A DNA stretch of 64,000 nt from Pseudoxanthomonas sp. JBR18 (GCF_028198165.1 NZ_CP116339.1:1991001-2055000), one strand, 5' to 3'; counted from the first letter of the stretch, positions 26,908 to 36,416 are shown. Translations and numbers: made by a program. The notes: generated from the sequence alone by a model not told the origin.

Positions 26908-28392
26908 TCAGTGCGCCGGGACGGTGCGTCCGCGGGCCCAGTCGCGCAGTCCCTGGACCTGTTCGGCCATCAGCACCGACAGCGGGCGGGTACCGCGGAT
27001 CTCGTGCATCAGGCCTTCGGTGTCCAGTGGACGCGCGCCGGCGTGGGCGGCGTACAGGCCCGAGACGATGGCCTGCTCGATCTCCGCGCCAGAGAACCCG
27101 TCGCTGGCCGCGGCCAGGGCCGGCAGCGCGAAGGCTTCGGCGTGCAGCTGGCGCCGTCCCAGGTGCAGCTTGAGCAGCTCCACCCGGGTGTCCGGATCGG
27201 GCAGGTCGACGAAGAAGATCTCGTCGAAGCGGCCCTTGCGCAGCAGCTCCGCCGGCAGGTGCTCGACCTGGTTGGCGGTGGCGACCATGAACACCTGCGC
27301 CTTGCGTTCGGCCATCCAGGTCAGCAGCGTGCCCAGGACCCGGCGCGAGACCCCGCCATCCTCGCCGCCCCCGCTGGCCAGGCCCTTCTCGATCTCGTCG
27401 ATCCACAGCACGCACGGTGCCAGCTGTTCGGCGGCCGCAAGCGCCTTGCGCAGGTTCTTCTCGGTTTCGCCGTGGTACTTGTCGTACAGCGCGCCCATGT
27501 CCATGCGCAGCAGCGGCACGCCGAATCCGGCGGCGGTGGCCTTGGCCAGCATGGATTTGCCGCAGCCCTGCACGCCCAACAGCAGCATGCCCCGCGGCGG
27601 ATCCAGGCCCGGCGGCGGGGTGGTGGAGGTGAACACGCTACGACGCTGGGCGATCCAACGCTTGAGCCGGTCGGCGCCGGCGACCTCCTCCATCCGCGTG
27701 CCGTCGTACTCGTACTGCAACTGGCCGCCCCGGCCGAGCAGTTCGAACTTCAGTCTGGCCAGCTGCGGCAGGTCGTCGGGGCCCAGGGCGCCGTCGGCGT
27801 AGATCAGATGGCGCGCGATGCGGCGCGCATCGATCAGATCCAGGCCGGCCAGGTTGCGGATGATCTGCTGGGCGGCGTCGGTGTCGACCTCGACCCGGCG
27901 TCCGCCGTTCTCGGCCGGGTAGGCGGCGACCTCCTCGCGCAGCATCTTCAGCAGCGCGGCGGCGTCGGGCAGGCGCGGCGTGAAACGGACCGCCAGCGGT
28001 TCCAGTTCCTCGGGCAGGGTGACCCGCGCGCCGACCAGGACCACCACGTGGGCCTGGCAGTGGCGGCGCTGCAGGATGTCGCGCAGGCCGCGCTGGTGGC
28101 CGGCGTATTCCAGGTATGGGTCGAAATCCAGCAACAAATAGATGCCGCGCTGGGTGGCTGCCTTGATCGCCTGCAGCGCCGCGCCGGCTTCCGGCGCGCC
28201 TTCCGGCGGATCCTCGCGGTCCATGTCCAGGCGCCGCAGACCCTCGGTGGACGACCAGCGGAACAGGGCGCGCCAGACCTGGGACAGGGCCTGCCGGAAC
28301 AGCTCGATCACGCGGCCTTCGTCCTGGGTTTCAATCACGATCAGCGGCGTATCGGCGCGGATCAGGGCGGTCAGGTCACGCAGGTCGCTCAT
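26908..28392 (-). CDS. AAA ATPase, Ycf46-like
   Basis: 494 residues from the ATG at 28392. The N-terminal domain (about 1-220, LIRADTPLIVIETQDEGRV) is the Ycf46-specific part, followed by one AAA module: Walker A GVQGCGKSMLAKATA, pore-loop region MGALYDKYHGETEKN, Walker B VLWIDEIEKGL, sensor 1 VATAN and GRFDEIFFVDLP. Ycf46 proteins are cytoplasmic; in cyanobacteria they have been linked to inorganic carbon responses, and in other bacteria the role is open. It is divergent from the ParA-like gene across 125 bp. Confidence 0.88.
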   Translation of the reverse strand: MSDLRDLTALIRADTPLIVIETQDEGRVIELFRQALSQVWRALFRWSSTEGLRRLDMDREDPPEGAPEAGAALQAIKAATQRGIYLLLDFDPYLEYAGHQRGLRDILQRRHCQAHVVVLVGARVTLPEELEPLAVRFTPRLPDAAALLKMLREEVAAYPAENGGRRVEVDTDAAQQIIRNLAGLDLIDARRIARHLIYADGALGPDDLPQLARLKFELLGRGGQLQYEYDGTRMEEVAGADRLKRWIAQRRSVFTSTTPPPGLDPPRGMLLLGVQGCGKSMLAKATAAGFGVPLLRMDMGALYDKYHGETEKNLRKALAAAEQLAPCVLWIDEIEKGLASGGGEDGGVSRRVLGTLLTWMAERKAQVFMVATANQVEHLPAELLRKGRFDEIFFVDLPDPDTRVELLKLHLGRRQLHAEAFALPALAAASDGFSGAEIEQAIVSGLYAAHAGARPLDTEGLMHEIRGTRPLSVLMAEQVQGLRDWARGRTVPAH

Positions 28393-28517
28393 GGGGGCAT
28401 CCGTTCGGGGCGAGCGCACGTTAGCAGACCCCGGCAAGGGGCAGGCAGGCGGCGGTTCTCGCATTCACGGCGCTCGGTGTACGCTCCAACCCCCGGATGA
28501 GTGCAAGGCGCGCGTGC

Positions 28518-29147
28518 ATGAAGACGATCCTGGTCGCCAGTTCCAAGGGTGGTGCAGGCAAAACCACCGTGGCCACCAACCTCGCTGCCAATTTTGCGTT
28601 GCAGGGCAGCGCGACCGTGCTGGTCGATGCCGATCCTCAGGGGTCGTCCACGCGCTGGGCCCAGCGTCGCGCCGATCTGGACAGCGCCGTGCTGCCAATC
28701 GACGGGACCGGCAAGAAGTGGGCCTCCAAACTGCCCTCCGGCACCGAGACGGTGATCGTGGACGGGCGCGCGGGTGCGATGGCCGACGACCTGACCTCCT
28801 TCCTGGAAGCCGCCGATGCGGTGGTGGTGCCGGTGCTGCCGTCCGGCCTGGACATCGAGGCCACCGTGGGCTTCCTCAACTCCCTGTCAAAGGTCTCACG
28901 CGTGCACAAGCGCAAGCTGCCGGTGGGATTGGTGCTCAATCGGGCCAAGCCCTGGACCAATGCCGCCCAGCAGGCTTTGGAAATGATGGGTCAATGGCCG
29001 TATCCGGTGCTGACCACGCTGCGTGATACCCAGGGCTATGTGGTCATGGCCGGGCTGGGTCGCAGCCTGTTCGACTATCACTCAGCCAATGTGCGCGACC
29101 ACCAGGATGACTGGCAGCCGCTGATGAAATGGCTCGCCCAGGCCTGA
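28518..29147 (+). CDS. ParA/MinD-like ATPase, orphan
   Basis: 209 residues from the ATG at 28518 (a GTG-type start at 28497 adds seven residues). The deviant Walker A is KGGAGKTT with the signature lysine, and [12 protein letters not shown] is Walker A'. TVIVDGRAG replaces the usual Walker B DxPP ending, so catalysis may differ. No parB or parS-like gene adjoins it, and it is far from typical chromosome partition loci, so it may position a protein cargo. A SixA-like phosphatase follows 18 bp later. Confidence 0.86.
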   Translation: MKTILVASSKGGAGKTTVATNLAANFALQGSATVLVDADPQGSSTRWAQRRADLDSAVLPIDGTGKKWASKLPSGTETVIVDGRAGAMADDLTSFLEAADAVVVPVLPSGLDIEATVGFLNSLSKVSRVHKRKLPVGLVLNRAKPWTNAAQQALEMMGQWPYPVLTTLRDTQGYVVMAGLGRSLFDYHSANVRDHQDDWQPLMKWLAQA

Positions 29148-29165
29148 CGGCAAGGTGGTTGTCCC

Positions 29166-29642
29166 ATGCGTGAACTGATCCTGTTGCGCCACGCCCACGC
29201 CGAGCCGGCATTGGTCGGCCAGGCCGATTTCGATCGCCCCCTGTCGCCGCATGGCATGGCCGAGGCCGAAGCCGCCGGGCGCTGGATCGCCGAGCAGCGC
29301 CTGGTGCCCGACCGGGTACTGTATTCGCCGGCCCGACGCACGCGCGAAACCCTGGAGGCCGTGCTGGCCATCACCGGGTACGTGGAGCAGCGCCTGGAAC
29401 CGAGCATCTACGAGGCCACCGCCGGCACCCTGATCGGCTTGACCGACGCCCACCGTGACGTGGACCGGCTGATGCTGGTGGGCCACAACCCGGGCCTGGA
29501 GCGCGTCGCGGCCCTGTTGCACAGCGGCCGAACCGGCGACTACCGCGGCATGCCCCCCGCCGGGGTGGCGGTGCTGACCCTGTCTGGGGAAGGTCCGGTG
29601 GAACCGGGCGTGGCGACCCTGTCGGCGTTCTGGTGGCCGTGA
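29166..29642 (+). CDS. histidine phosphatase family protein, SixA-like
   Basis: 158 residues, the length of SixA. The catalytic RHA motif is at residues 8-10 (LLRHAHAEP) and the second His lies in LVGHNPGLE, with RRTRET as the phosphate-binding arginine block. E. coli SixA removes phosphate from histidine phosphotransfer or PTS proteins; the target here is unknown. The stop overlaps the GTG of the YceI gene. Confidence 0.88.
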   Translation: MRELILLRHAHAEPALVGQADFDRPLSPHGMAEAEAAGRWIAEQRLVPDRVLYSPARRTRETLEAVLAITGYVEQRLEPSIYEATAGTLIGLTDAHRDVDRLMLVGHNPGLERVAALLHSGRTGDYRGMPPAGVAVLTLSGEGPVEPGVATLSAFWWP

Positions 29643-30220
29643 GGCTGGTGCGCTGGCGCCATGCATGCGCGACCATCGCGCTGATGACATGCGCCACGGC
29701 GTCGGCGCAGTCGCGTGCCATGTCCCTGGACAAACAACACACACAGCTGGGCTTCGAGCTGTCTACCCGCTGGGGACAGAGCCTGGAAGGCTCGTTTCCC
29801 CGCTATGATGGCGTGGTCAGCGTTTTACCGGATGGGCGGCACCAGGTGTCGCTGCGCATGTATACCTCGGACGTGCAGATCGAGGACCATCCCCGCTATG
29901 CAAAGTGGGCGCGTGGCAGTGCGTTCTTTGATTCGGACAAGTGGCCTGAAGTGGTCTTCATCTCCCACCCCTACGACACCGCCGTACTGCGCGACGGCGG
30001 GCAGATCCGCGGCGAGCTGGTCATCCGCGGCATTCGCCGTCCAGAAACCCTGAGCGTGCAGCCGGCCCAGTGCCCGCAGCCGGCCGTGGACTGCGATGTG
30101 GTGCTGACCGGCGCGGTCCGCCGCAGCGACTACGAAATGGATAGCCTCAGGCTGGCGGTGAACGATCGGGTGGTGTTCGTGCTGCGCGCCCGCGTGCTGG
30201 CCCAAAGGGAGACGCCTTGA
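29639..30220 (+). CDS. YceI-like secreted protein
   Basis: 193 residues from the GTG at 29639 (another GTG at 29633). A signal peptide ends at ATASAQ. DKQHTQLGFELSTRWG, SDKWPEVVFIS and LVIRGIRRPETL fit the YceI lipocalin-like barrel, which binds polyprenoid lipids in the periplasm. Its GTGA overlap with the phosphatase and 4-bp overlap with the phospholipase D gene show one transcript. Confidence 0.82.
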   Translation: MRLVRWRHACATIALMTCATASAQSRAMSLDKQHTQLGFELSTRWGQSLEGSFPRYDGVVSVLPDGRHQVSLRMYTSDVQIEDHPRYAKWARGSAFFDSDKWPEVVFISHPYDTAVLRDGGQIRGELVIRGIRRPETLSVQPAQCPQPAVDCDVVLTGAVRRSDYEMDSLRLAVNDRVVFVLRARVLAQRETP

Positions 30221-32223
30221 AGCACCTGATCGGGGGCCTGGCCCTGCTGCTGGCCCTGTTGGGAAGCGGATGCGCCAGCCTGTCCCAGGCCCAGCACGCC
30301 CAGGCCGTGGCGATTGCCCAGCAGGCGCGCTCGCAGGTGATCGACTGCGATGCGGCCAACGCCTGCGCGCAGCCCTCGGCCCTGCGCACGCTGGCCGACA
30401 CGGCCGATGCCGATTCCACGCCGCAGGTGCCGCGCCACTACGCGCTACTGCTGGACCGCGGTGAGAACTCGCTGCTGGCGCGCCTGAACCTGATCCGCTC
30501 GGCGCGCACCAGCGTGGATGTGCAGACCTACATCTTCGATACCGACGACAGCTCCCGGATGATCCTGGACGCGCTGCTGGCGGCGGCCAGGCGCGGAGTG
30601 AAGGTGCGCCTGCTGATCGACCAGCTCTCGGCCATCTCCGATCTGGACGTGTTGGCTGCCCTGTCCGGCGTCCACCGCAACTTCCAGCTGCGCATCTACA
30701 ACCCGACCTTCAATCAGGCTATGCCGGGTTACCTGGACTATGCGGCCAGCGTCATCTGCTGTTTCCGCCGCTTCAACCAGCGCATGCATACCAAGCTGCT
30801 ACTGGTCGACGACGCGGTGGGCATCACCGGCGGGCGCAACTATCAGGACGACTATTACGACTGGGATGCGGAATACAACTTCCGTGACCGCGACGTGCTG
30901 GTCGCCGGCCCGGAAGGGCGCGACATGGGCCGCAGCTTCGAGCAGTTCTGGGAGGCCCCACGCAGCATTCCGGTGGAGCGGCTCAACGATGTGGCCCGCA
31001 CGCTGCTGGACAAGGGCGTGCCGCCGATGCCGGCCGATGCGTTCAAGCGCCCCCAGCGCGTGGCGCAGATGGACCGCGACGCCAGCGACCCGGCGGTGAT
31101 CCAGGACCGTCTGGCATCGCGCGCGATGGCGGTGGGGACGGTGAGCTACATCGCCGATACCCCGCGCAAGCATCGCGCCGAAGATCCCGAGGCGGCCGCG
31201 CCCTCGGACTGGGAACTGGGCACGCTGCTGCGGCGCGCACAGCGCGAGATCCTGATGCAGACGCCGTACCTGGTGATGTCCGACCAGGCCGAGCGCTTCT
31301 TCGCCGGGCTGCGCAAGCGCGAGGACCCGCCACGGGTGGTCGTGTCGACCAACAGCCTGGCGGCGACCGACAATCCGATCGTGTATTCGGTCTCGGCCAA
31401 GTACAAGCGCATGTACCTGCGCAAGTTGGGCTTCCATCTGTACGAGTACAAGCCCTTCCCCGAGGACGCGCCGGTGGATTACGCCACCCTGTTGTCAGCG
31501 CCGCCGGTCGCGCTGCCCGGACAGGCGGTCGCCGACACCCGCGAGGACGACCGCAGCGACACGCGGATCCGCACCTCGATGCCGGGCAGCCGCCCGTTCG
31601 GGGTGGTCGATCGTGACGAACAGGCCGACCGTGCCGCGCGTCGCGCGCGGATCAACAATCGCGTGGACCGGCGCCTGCAGCGCACCGAGACCCGGCCCTC
31701 GTTCCTCAGCAAGGGTCCGGAAAGCGAGCCGGTGCCGCTGAAGCGGGCGGGCGTGCGCATGGGCCTGCATGCCAAGTCGATGGTGATCGACGGCGATATC
31801 GCGGTGATCGGGACCCACAACTTCGACCCGCGCTCGATCGATTACAACACCGAGGCGGTGGTGGTGATTCCCAACCGCGCTTTCGCTCAGGAACTGGAGG
31901 CCAGCATCCACCGCGACATCGAGCCGGAAAACTCCTGGGTCATCGCCCCGCGGGAGAAGCCGCCGATCCTCTCGGGCCTGAACTACAGCCTGGACAAGGT
32001 GTCCTCCTCGCTGCCGGTCTTCGACATCTGGCCCTGGCGCTATGCCACCAGCTACGAGTTCATGCCCAGCGAGCAGTGCCCCGAGCCACTGCAGGTCAAC
32101 GATCCGATGTTCCACACCTGCTACAAGTCGGTTGGCGACTTCCCCGAGGTCAGTATCGGTCCCAAGCGCCTGTACGCCCGCATCCTGATCGCCTTCGGCG
32201 CCGGCCTGGTGCCCATCCTCTGA
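30217..32223 (+). CDS. phospholipase D family lipoprotein (cardiolipin synthase-like)
   Basis: 668 residues, longer than cardiolipin synthases (about 400-490). The lipobox GSGC gives Cys19. HKD motif 1 is H191-K193-D198 (MHTKLLLVDDA with GGRNYQDDYY after it) and HKD motif 2 is H518-K520-D525 (LHAKSMVIDGD with GTHNFDPRS). A charged, Arg/Asp-rich insertion of about 90 residues (about 420-510) lies between them. The C-terminal 100 residues keep ARILIAFGAGL at the end. It probably acts on phospholipids at the periplasmic face; the reaction (hydrolysis or transfer) cannot be told apart. Confidence 0.87.
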   Translation: MKHLIGGLALLLALLGSGCASLSQAQHAQAVAIAQQARSQVIDCDAANACAQPSALRTLADTADADSTPQVPRHYALLLDRGENSLLARLNLIRSARTSVDVQTYIFDTDDSSRMILDALLAAARRGVKVRLLIDQLSAISDLDVLAALSGVHRNFQLRIYNPTFNQAMPGYLDYAASVICCFRRFNQRMHTKLLLVDDAVGITGGRNYQDDYYDWDAEYNFRDRDVLVAGPEGRDMGRSFEQFWEAPRSIPVERLNDVARTLLDKGVPPMPADAFKRPQRVAQMDRDASDPAVIQDRLASRAMAVGTVSYIADTPRKHRAEDPEAAAPSDWELGTLLRRAQREILMQTPYLVMSDQAERFFAGLRKREDPPRVVVSTNSLAATDNPIVYSVSAKYKRMYLRKLGFHLYEYKPFPEDAPVDYATLLSAPPVALPGQAVADTREDDRSDTRIRTSMPGSRPFGVVDRDEQADRAARRARINNRVDRRLQRTETRPSFLSKGPESEPVPLKRAGVRMGLHAKSMVIDGDIAVIGTHNFDPRSIDYNTEAVVVIPNRAFAQELEASIHRDIEPENSWVIAPREKPPILSGLNYSLDKVSSSLPVFDIWPWRYATSYEFMPSEQCPEPLQVNDPMFHTCYKSVGDFPEVSIGPKRLYARILIAFGAGLVPIL

Positions 32224-32253
32224 CCCGCTTCCCGCAAGACGCAAGGAATTACC

Positions 32254-32685
32254 ATGGCTTTTCGCGCCCCGGTCGATCTCGACGCCCTCAACGCCCTGTC
32301 CGCCGGTAATCTGGTCGGCCATCTGGGCATCATGATCACCGAAGCCGGCGAGGATTGGCTGCGCGGCACCATGCCGGTGGAGCCGCGTACCCACCAGCCC
32401 TTCGGCCTGCTGCATGGTGGCGCGTCGGTGGTGCTCGCCGAGAGTCTGGGCAGTTTGGCCGGGGGACTGTCGGTGATCGACCCGGAGCGCTTCGGCGTGG
32501 TCGGCCTGGAGATCAACGCCAACCACATCCGCGGCGAGCGCACCGGCATGGTGACCGGGACGGCGCGGGCGGTCCACATCGGACGCACCACCCAGGTCTG
32601 GGACATCCGGATCGAAAACGCCCGCGGCAAGCCGGTCTGCGTCTCGCGCCTGACCCTGGCCGTGGTGCCCAAGCCTGCCGACTGA
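32254..32685 (+). CDS. hotdog-fold thioesterase, PaaI/EntH type
   Basis: 143 residues, one hotdog domain. HQPFGLLHGGASVVLAES holds the family His-Gly-Gly and the Glu nucleophile/base site, and NHIRGERTGMVTGTARAVH follows the family pattern. It hydrolyses an acyl-CoA or acyl carrier thioester; EntH and MenI are the closest well-known types. It follows the lipoprotein gene by 30 bp. Confidence 0.86.
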   Translation: MAFRAPVDLDALNALSAGNLVGHLGIMITEAGEDWLRGTMPVEPRTHQPFGLLHGGASVVLAESLGSLAGGLSVIDPERFGVVGLEINANHIRGERTGMVTGTARAVHIGRTTQVWDIRIENARGKPVCVSRLTLAVVPKPAD

Positions 32686-32775
32686 GGGCGCTGGCCAATA
32701 AAGCTGCACGATGGGAACGCTGCTTCCGTGCTGTTCTAGTAGCAGGACACCAAGGCCATCCGGTATCGTGCCGGG

Positions 32776-33570
32776 ATGATGTCGACCCCCTCCCCGGCGC
32801 TGCAGTCCAGCGGCCCGGGCCGCGCCTTCCGCTATTTCCTCCGTAGCCCACTGCTGGTGGTGCACCTGGTGGTCATGCTGCCGTTGCTGCTGCTGACCAT
32901 GGTGCCGCTGTGGGCGGGCTTGCCGGTGGCCGGGCGCACCTTCAAGCAATTCTCCGTCGAGCACTGGTCGGCCGCGCTGATGCGCATCTTCGGCTTTCGC
33001 CTGCGGCGCTCGGGCACGCCGCTGAAGGGCGCGGTGATGTTCGTCTCCAACCACGTCAGCTGGGTGGATATCGAGATGATGCACAGCCAGCGCATGGTCG
33101 GATTCGTGGCCAAGCAGGAGATCGCCGGCTGGCCGGTGGTCGGCTGGCTGGCCCAGCGCGGCGAGACCATCTTCCATCAGCGCGGCAGTACCGAATCGCT
33201 GGGTGGGGTGATGGAGGCCATGCTCGAGCGGCTCAGGGAAGGGCGGCCGGTGGCGGTGTTTCCCGAAGGCCGTACCCGCGACGGGACCGAGGTCGGGCCG
33301 TTCCACGCACGCATCTTCCAGCCCGCGGTCGAGGCGGCCGTGCCGGTGCAGCCGGTCGCGCTGCGCTACGGCGATGGCGGTGAGGCCCAGCAGCTGGTGG
33401 CCTTTGGACCGCATGAGAGTTTCTTCGCGAACTTTCTACGCCTGCTGGGCGAGCCTTCCCGCGTGGCCGACATCTGCTTTCTCGAACCCATCTATCCCGA
33501 CCAGGTGCAGGGCCGGCGGCAGATCGCCGAGACCGCCCGTGCCCGCATCGTCGCGGTGATGGGCGCCTGA
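32776..33570 (+). CDS. 1-acyl-sn-glycerol-3-phosphate acyltransferase (PlsC-like)
   Basis: 264 residues. The HX4D motif is H93-D98 in NHVSWVD and the glycerophosphate-binding FPEGR lies at 162-166, followed by TRDGTEVGPF. A membrane helix covers about 25-50. It acylates lysophosphatidate at the inner membrane to give phosphatidate; membership in the ornithine-lipid OlsA subgroup cannot be excluded. Two bases separate it from the hydrolase downstream. Confidence 0.88.
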   Translation: MMSTPSPALQSSGPGRAFRYFLRSPLLVVHLVVMLPLLLLTMVPLWAGLPVAGRTFKQFSVEHWSAALMRIFGFRLRRSGTPLKGAVMFVSNHVSWVDIEMMHSQRMVGFVAKQEIAGWPVVGWLAQRGETIFHQRGSTESLGGVMEAMLERLREGRPVAVFPEGRTRDGTEVGPFHARIFQPAVEAAVPVQPVALRYGDGGEAQQLVAFGPHESFFANFLRLLGEPSRVADICFLEPIYPDQVQGRRQIAETARARIVAVMGA

Positions 33571-33572
33571 CG

Positions 33573-34637
33573 ATGTTGGGGTTTGGCGGACGTCCGGACC
33601 TGATCGAGGCCTCGCCGGCCCCGGCCAAGCGCGCCAGCGCGAGCTCGGCTGGGCCCCTGCAGGCCAGTGAGTACGTCCCGCCGCGCTGGCTGCGCAACGC
33701 CCATCTGCAGTCGTTCCTGAGCTCGAGCAATCTGCGCCGACGGCGTGGCCTGCGCCGGCTGCAGGCACTGGGTACGGTCAGCACCGAGCACATCTTCGAC
33801 GGCGGCGCCGGGGTGCGCCTGCAGGGCTGGCATACCGTGATCCCCGGCATGGACATCCAGGGGCTGGCGCTGTTGTTGCACGGTTGGGAGGGCAGCGCCG
33901 AGTCCAGCTATATGCGCATGACCGCCGCCAGCCTGCTCGAGCGCGGCTACGAGGTCGTGCGCCTGAACTTCCGCGACCACGGCAACACCCACCACCTCAA
34001 CGAAGAGATCTTCCATTCCTGCCTGCTGCCCGAGGTGCTGCACGCGGCCTGTGATGTGGCCGCGCGCTTCCCGCAGCGGCCGATGGTGGCCGCCGGATAC
34101 TCGCTGGGCGGCAACTTCGCCCTGCGCCTGGCGCTGCGCGCGCCCGAGGTGGGCCTGCCACTGGCGCGGGTGGCCGCGGTCTGCCCGGTGCTGGACCCGC
34201 ATTCGGCGCTGACCGGGATGGAGCAGGGCCTGCCGCTGTATCACTGGTATTTCCAGCGCAAGTGGCGCCACTCATTGGAGATCAAGCGCCAACTGTTCCC
34301 CGAGCGCCATCTGTACGACGACCAGGTCCTCTCACTGAACGTGCGCGAGCTGACCCGTTGGATGGTCGAGCACGAGACCGAGTACGGCACGCTGGAGAAC
34401 TACCTGGATGGGTATTCGGTCGCTGGCGATCGCCTGGCGGGCATGCGCGTGCCGGCGCACATCCTGATGGCGCAGGACGACCCGGTGATTCCCTTCGCCG
34501 ATTTCGCCCGCTGGCAGCTGCCCGATACGGCGCAGTTGGAAGTCGCGCGCTGGGGCGGCCACTGCGGCTTCATCGAGAACGCGCACGGCGATGGCTTTGG
34601 CGAACGCTGGGTGACCGATCGCCTGACCCGCGCCTGA
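33573..34637 (+). CDS. alpha/beta hydrolase, YheT family
   Basis: 354 residues. The nucleophile elbow is GYSLGG (S177), HGWEGSAESSY forms the oxyanion region, and QDDPVIPF and GGHCGF carry the acid and the catalytic His. YheT-family enzymes are esterases of unknown substrate. The first 30 residues are low in complexity, so a start further in is possible. It is paired with the acyltransferase. Confidence 0.86.
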   Translation: MLGFGGRPDLIEASPAPAKRASASSAGPLQASEYVPPRWLRNAHLQSFLSSSNLRRRRGLRRLQALGTVSTEHIFDGGAGVRLQGWHTVIPGMDIQGLALLLHGWEGSAESSYMRMTAASLLERGYEVVRLNFRDHGNTHHLNEEIFHSCLLPEVLHAACDVAARFPQRPMVAAGYSLGGNFALRLALRAPEVGLPLARVAAVCPVLDPHSALTGMEQGLPLYHWYFQRKWRHSLEIKRQLFPERHLYDDQVLSLNVRELTRWMVEHETEYGTLENYLDGYSVAGDRLAGMRVPAHILMAQDDPVIPFADFARWQLPDTAQLEVARWGGHCGFIENAHGDGFGERWVTDRLTRA

Positions 34638-34784
34638 GGTCGCCGCAGGCCGGGCCGTTAGAATCAGGGGGTTCCCACCGGCAGATGGCCACACAGGCGT
34701 CATGACCGGCCTTTCGTCTTGCGGCCGGTCGCGACCCGGCTGGGCTATCCAGCCGATTGATTTCCCCCAAAAGGAGCTTTGCGC

Positions 34785-35399
34785 ATGCGCATTCACAGTG
34801 ACAGCTTCAAACGCGGCGCCCCGATCCCGGTTGAATTCGCCGGCGGCGATGCCTCCGGTTTCGCGCCCGACCGCAATCCGCATCTTGCCTGGGACCAGGT
34901 GCCTGCCGGGACCCGCTCCTTCGTGCTGGTCTGCGTTGATCCGGATGTGCCGACCGTGGCCGAGACCACCAACCGCGACGACATGGAAGTGCCGGCCGAC
35001 CAGCCGCGCTGCGACTTCTTCCATTGGGTGATGGTCGACCTGCCGGCCGATCTGCGGCAGATCGACGCGGGCAGCTGCAGCGACGGCTTTGTCGCCAAGG
35101 GCAAGTCCTCGCCGCCCGGGCCGGCTGGCGCGCGCCAGGGGCTCAACAGCTATACCGGCTATTTCGCCGGCAGTGTGGACCTGGGTGGCGAGTATTTCGG
35201 TTACGACGGTCCCTACCCGCCGTACAACGATGCGTTGCTGCATCACTACCACTTCCGCCTGTTCGCGCTGGACGTGGAGCAACTGGCGGTGTCCGGCGCC
35301 TTCACCGGCGAGGAGGTGCTGGCGGCCATCGAAGGCCATGTGCTGGACCAGGCCGAATGGATGGGGACTTACACGCTCAACCCGCGCCTGGCCGGTTGA
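34785..35399 (+). CDS. PEBP/YbhB-YbcL family protein
   Basis: 204 residues. AAGGAG at 34771-34776 sets the ATG at 34785; a TTG at 34779 is too close. VCVDPDVPT and CDFFHWVMVDLPAD are the PEBP ligand-pocket blocks, and GPYPPYNDALLHHYHFRLFALD is split by the family's usual C-terminal part. There is no signal peptide. Bacterial members are of unknown function. A bidirectional terminator follows. Confidence 0.87.
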   Translation: MRIHSDSFKRGAPIPVEFAGGDASGFAPDRNPHLAWDQVPAGTRSFVLVCVDPDVPTVAETTNRDDMEVPADQPRCDFFHWVMVDLPADLRQIDAGSCSDGFVAKGKSSPPGPAGARQGLNSYTGYFAGSVDLGGEYFGYDGPYPPYNDALLHHYHFRLFALDVEQLAVSGAFTGEEVLAAIEGHVLDQAEWMGTYTLNPRLAG

Positions 35400-35417
35400 G
35401 CGCGATCCAGCCCCGAC

Positions 35418-35448
35418 AAAAAAGCCCGCGTAGAACGCGGGCTTTTTT
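35418..35448. terminator. bidirectional rho-independent terminator
   Basis: A perfect 13-bp stem (AAAAAAGCCCGCG / CGCGGGCTTTTTT) with loop TAGAA. It has a T tract on both strands and lies between the convergent PEBP and uppP genes. Confidence 0.93.
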
Positions 35449-35467
35449 GTATCCGTCAGCGCCGTGC

Positions 35468-36307
35468 TCAGGCGCCGCTGGGCAGGAACAGCAGCAAGGC
35501 CGCGCCCAGGATCATGCGGTAGACCGCGAACACGGTGAAGCGATGGCTCTGGATGTAGCCCAGCAGCCACTTGACCGCGATGAAGGCGGTGATGGCGCTG
35601 GAGACGAACGCCACGGCGAACAGCCCCCAGGGCTCATGCGCCGCCTGCCCCGAGCGCACCACGTCGATCAGCTCGTAACCGCTGGCGGCGAACATGGTCG
35701 GGATGCCGACCAGAAAGGCGAACTCGGTGGCCGAGGACCGTTTGGTCGTACCTGCCAGCAAGGCCACGAAGATCGTTGCGGCCGAGCGTGAGGTGCCGGG
35801 GAAGACGCCGGCCACGACCTGGGCGATGCCCACCAGGATGGCCACCGTCCAGGTGATGCGGGCGCGTTCACCCAGGGTCAGGGCGCGGCGCCCGGCGAAG
35901 TATTCGGCCGCGATCATCCAGACGCCGCCGATGATCAGCGCCCAGGCGATCGGCGTCACCGTCTCGGGCAGCTCGAAGCCGAGCTTCTTGACCACCAGGC
36001 CCAGGATCGCGGTGACCACGAAGGCGGCCGCCAGCTTGAATGCATAGACCCGCGGGGTGTCGCCGTCGACCTTGGGCAGGGAGGACTGGTCGACCTGGAG
36101 GACGCCGCGGGTGAGTTCGACCAGGCGTTCGCGGTAGATCAGCACCACCGCCAGGATCGCGCCGGCCTGGATGCCGATATTGAACAGGTCGCTGCGGTGG
36201 CCGAGCCAGCGCTCGGCGATGAGCAGGTGTCCGGTGCTGGAAACAGGGAGAAATTCGGTCAGGCCTTCGAGGATGCCGAGCAGTAGCGCGGCGAACAGGT
36301 CATACAT
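35468..36307 (-). CDS. uppP: undecaprenyl-diphosphate phosphatase (UppP/BacA)
   Basis: 279 residues, about eight membrane helices. It dephosphorylates undecaprenyl diphosphate, recycling the lipid carrier of wall and O-antigen synthesis. The catalytic segments are EGLTEFLPVSSTGHL near the N-terminus and PGTSRSAAT in the middle. Its start faces glnA across 238 bp that carry the glnA control region. Confidence 0.95.
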   Translation of the reverse strand: MYDLFAALLLGILEGLTEFLPVSSTGHLLIAERWLGHRSDLFNIGIQAGAILAVVLIYRERLVELTRGVLQVDQSSLPKVDGDTPRVYAFKLAAAFVVTAILGLVVKKLGFELPETVTPIAWALIIGGVWMIAAEYFAGRRALTLGERARITWTVAILVGIAQVVAGVFPGTSRSAATIFVALLAGTTKRSSATEFAFLVGIPTMFAASGYELIDVVRSGQAAHEPWGLFAVAFVSSAITAFIAVKWLLGYIQSHRFTVFAVYRMILGAALLLFLPSGA

Positions 36308-36369
36308 GGGCGAGCGGTTGCGACGTGGGGAGCTGCGAGCATACGGGGAATTGGGTGCTGTATCGCGTG

Positions 36370-36386
36370 TGCACCAAAAAAGTGCT
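36370..36386 (+). promoter_or_regulatory. probable NtrC enhancer site 1 upstream of glnA
   Basis: TGCACC-AAAAA-AGTGCT, against the enteric NtrC consensus TGCACY-N5-GGTGCA: first half perfect, second half 4 of 6. Its centre is about 128 bp before the predicted glnA start point. Confidence 0.65.
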
Positions 36387-36399
36387 TATTGAAGATAAA

Positions 36400-36416
36400 T
36401 GCACCGAAATTGCGCA
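36400..36416 (+). promoter_or_regulatory. probable NtrC enhancer site 2 upstream of glnA
   Basis: TGCACC-GAAAT-TGCGCA: first half perfect, second half 4 of 6 matches. The centre is 30 bp (about three helical turns) from site 1, like the two strong sites before E. coli glnAp2. Confidence 0.65.
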
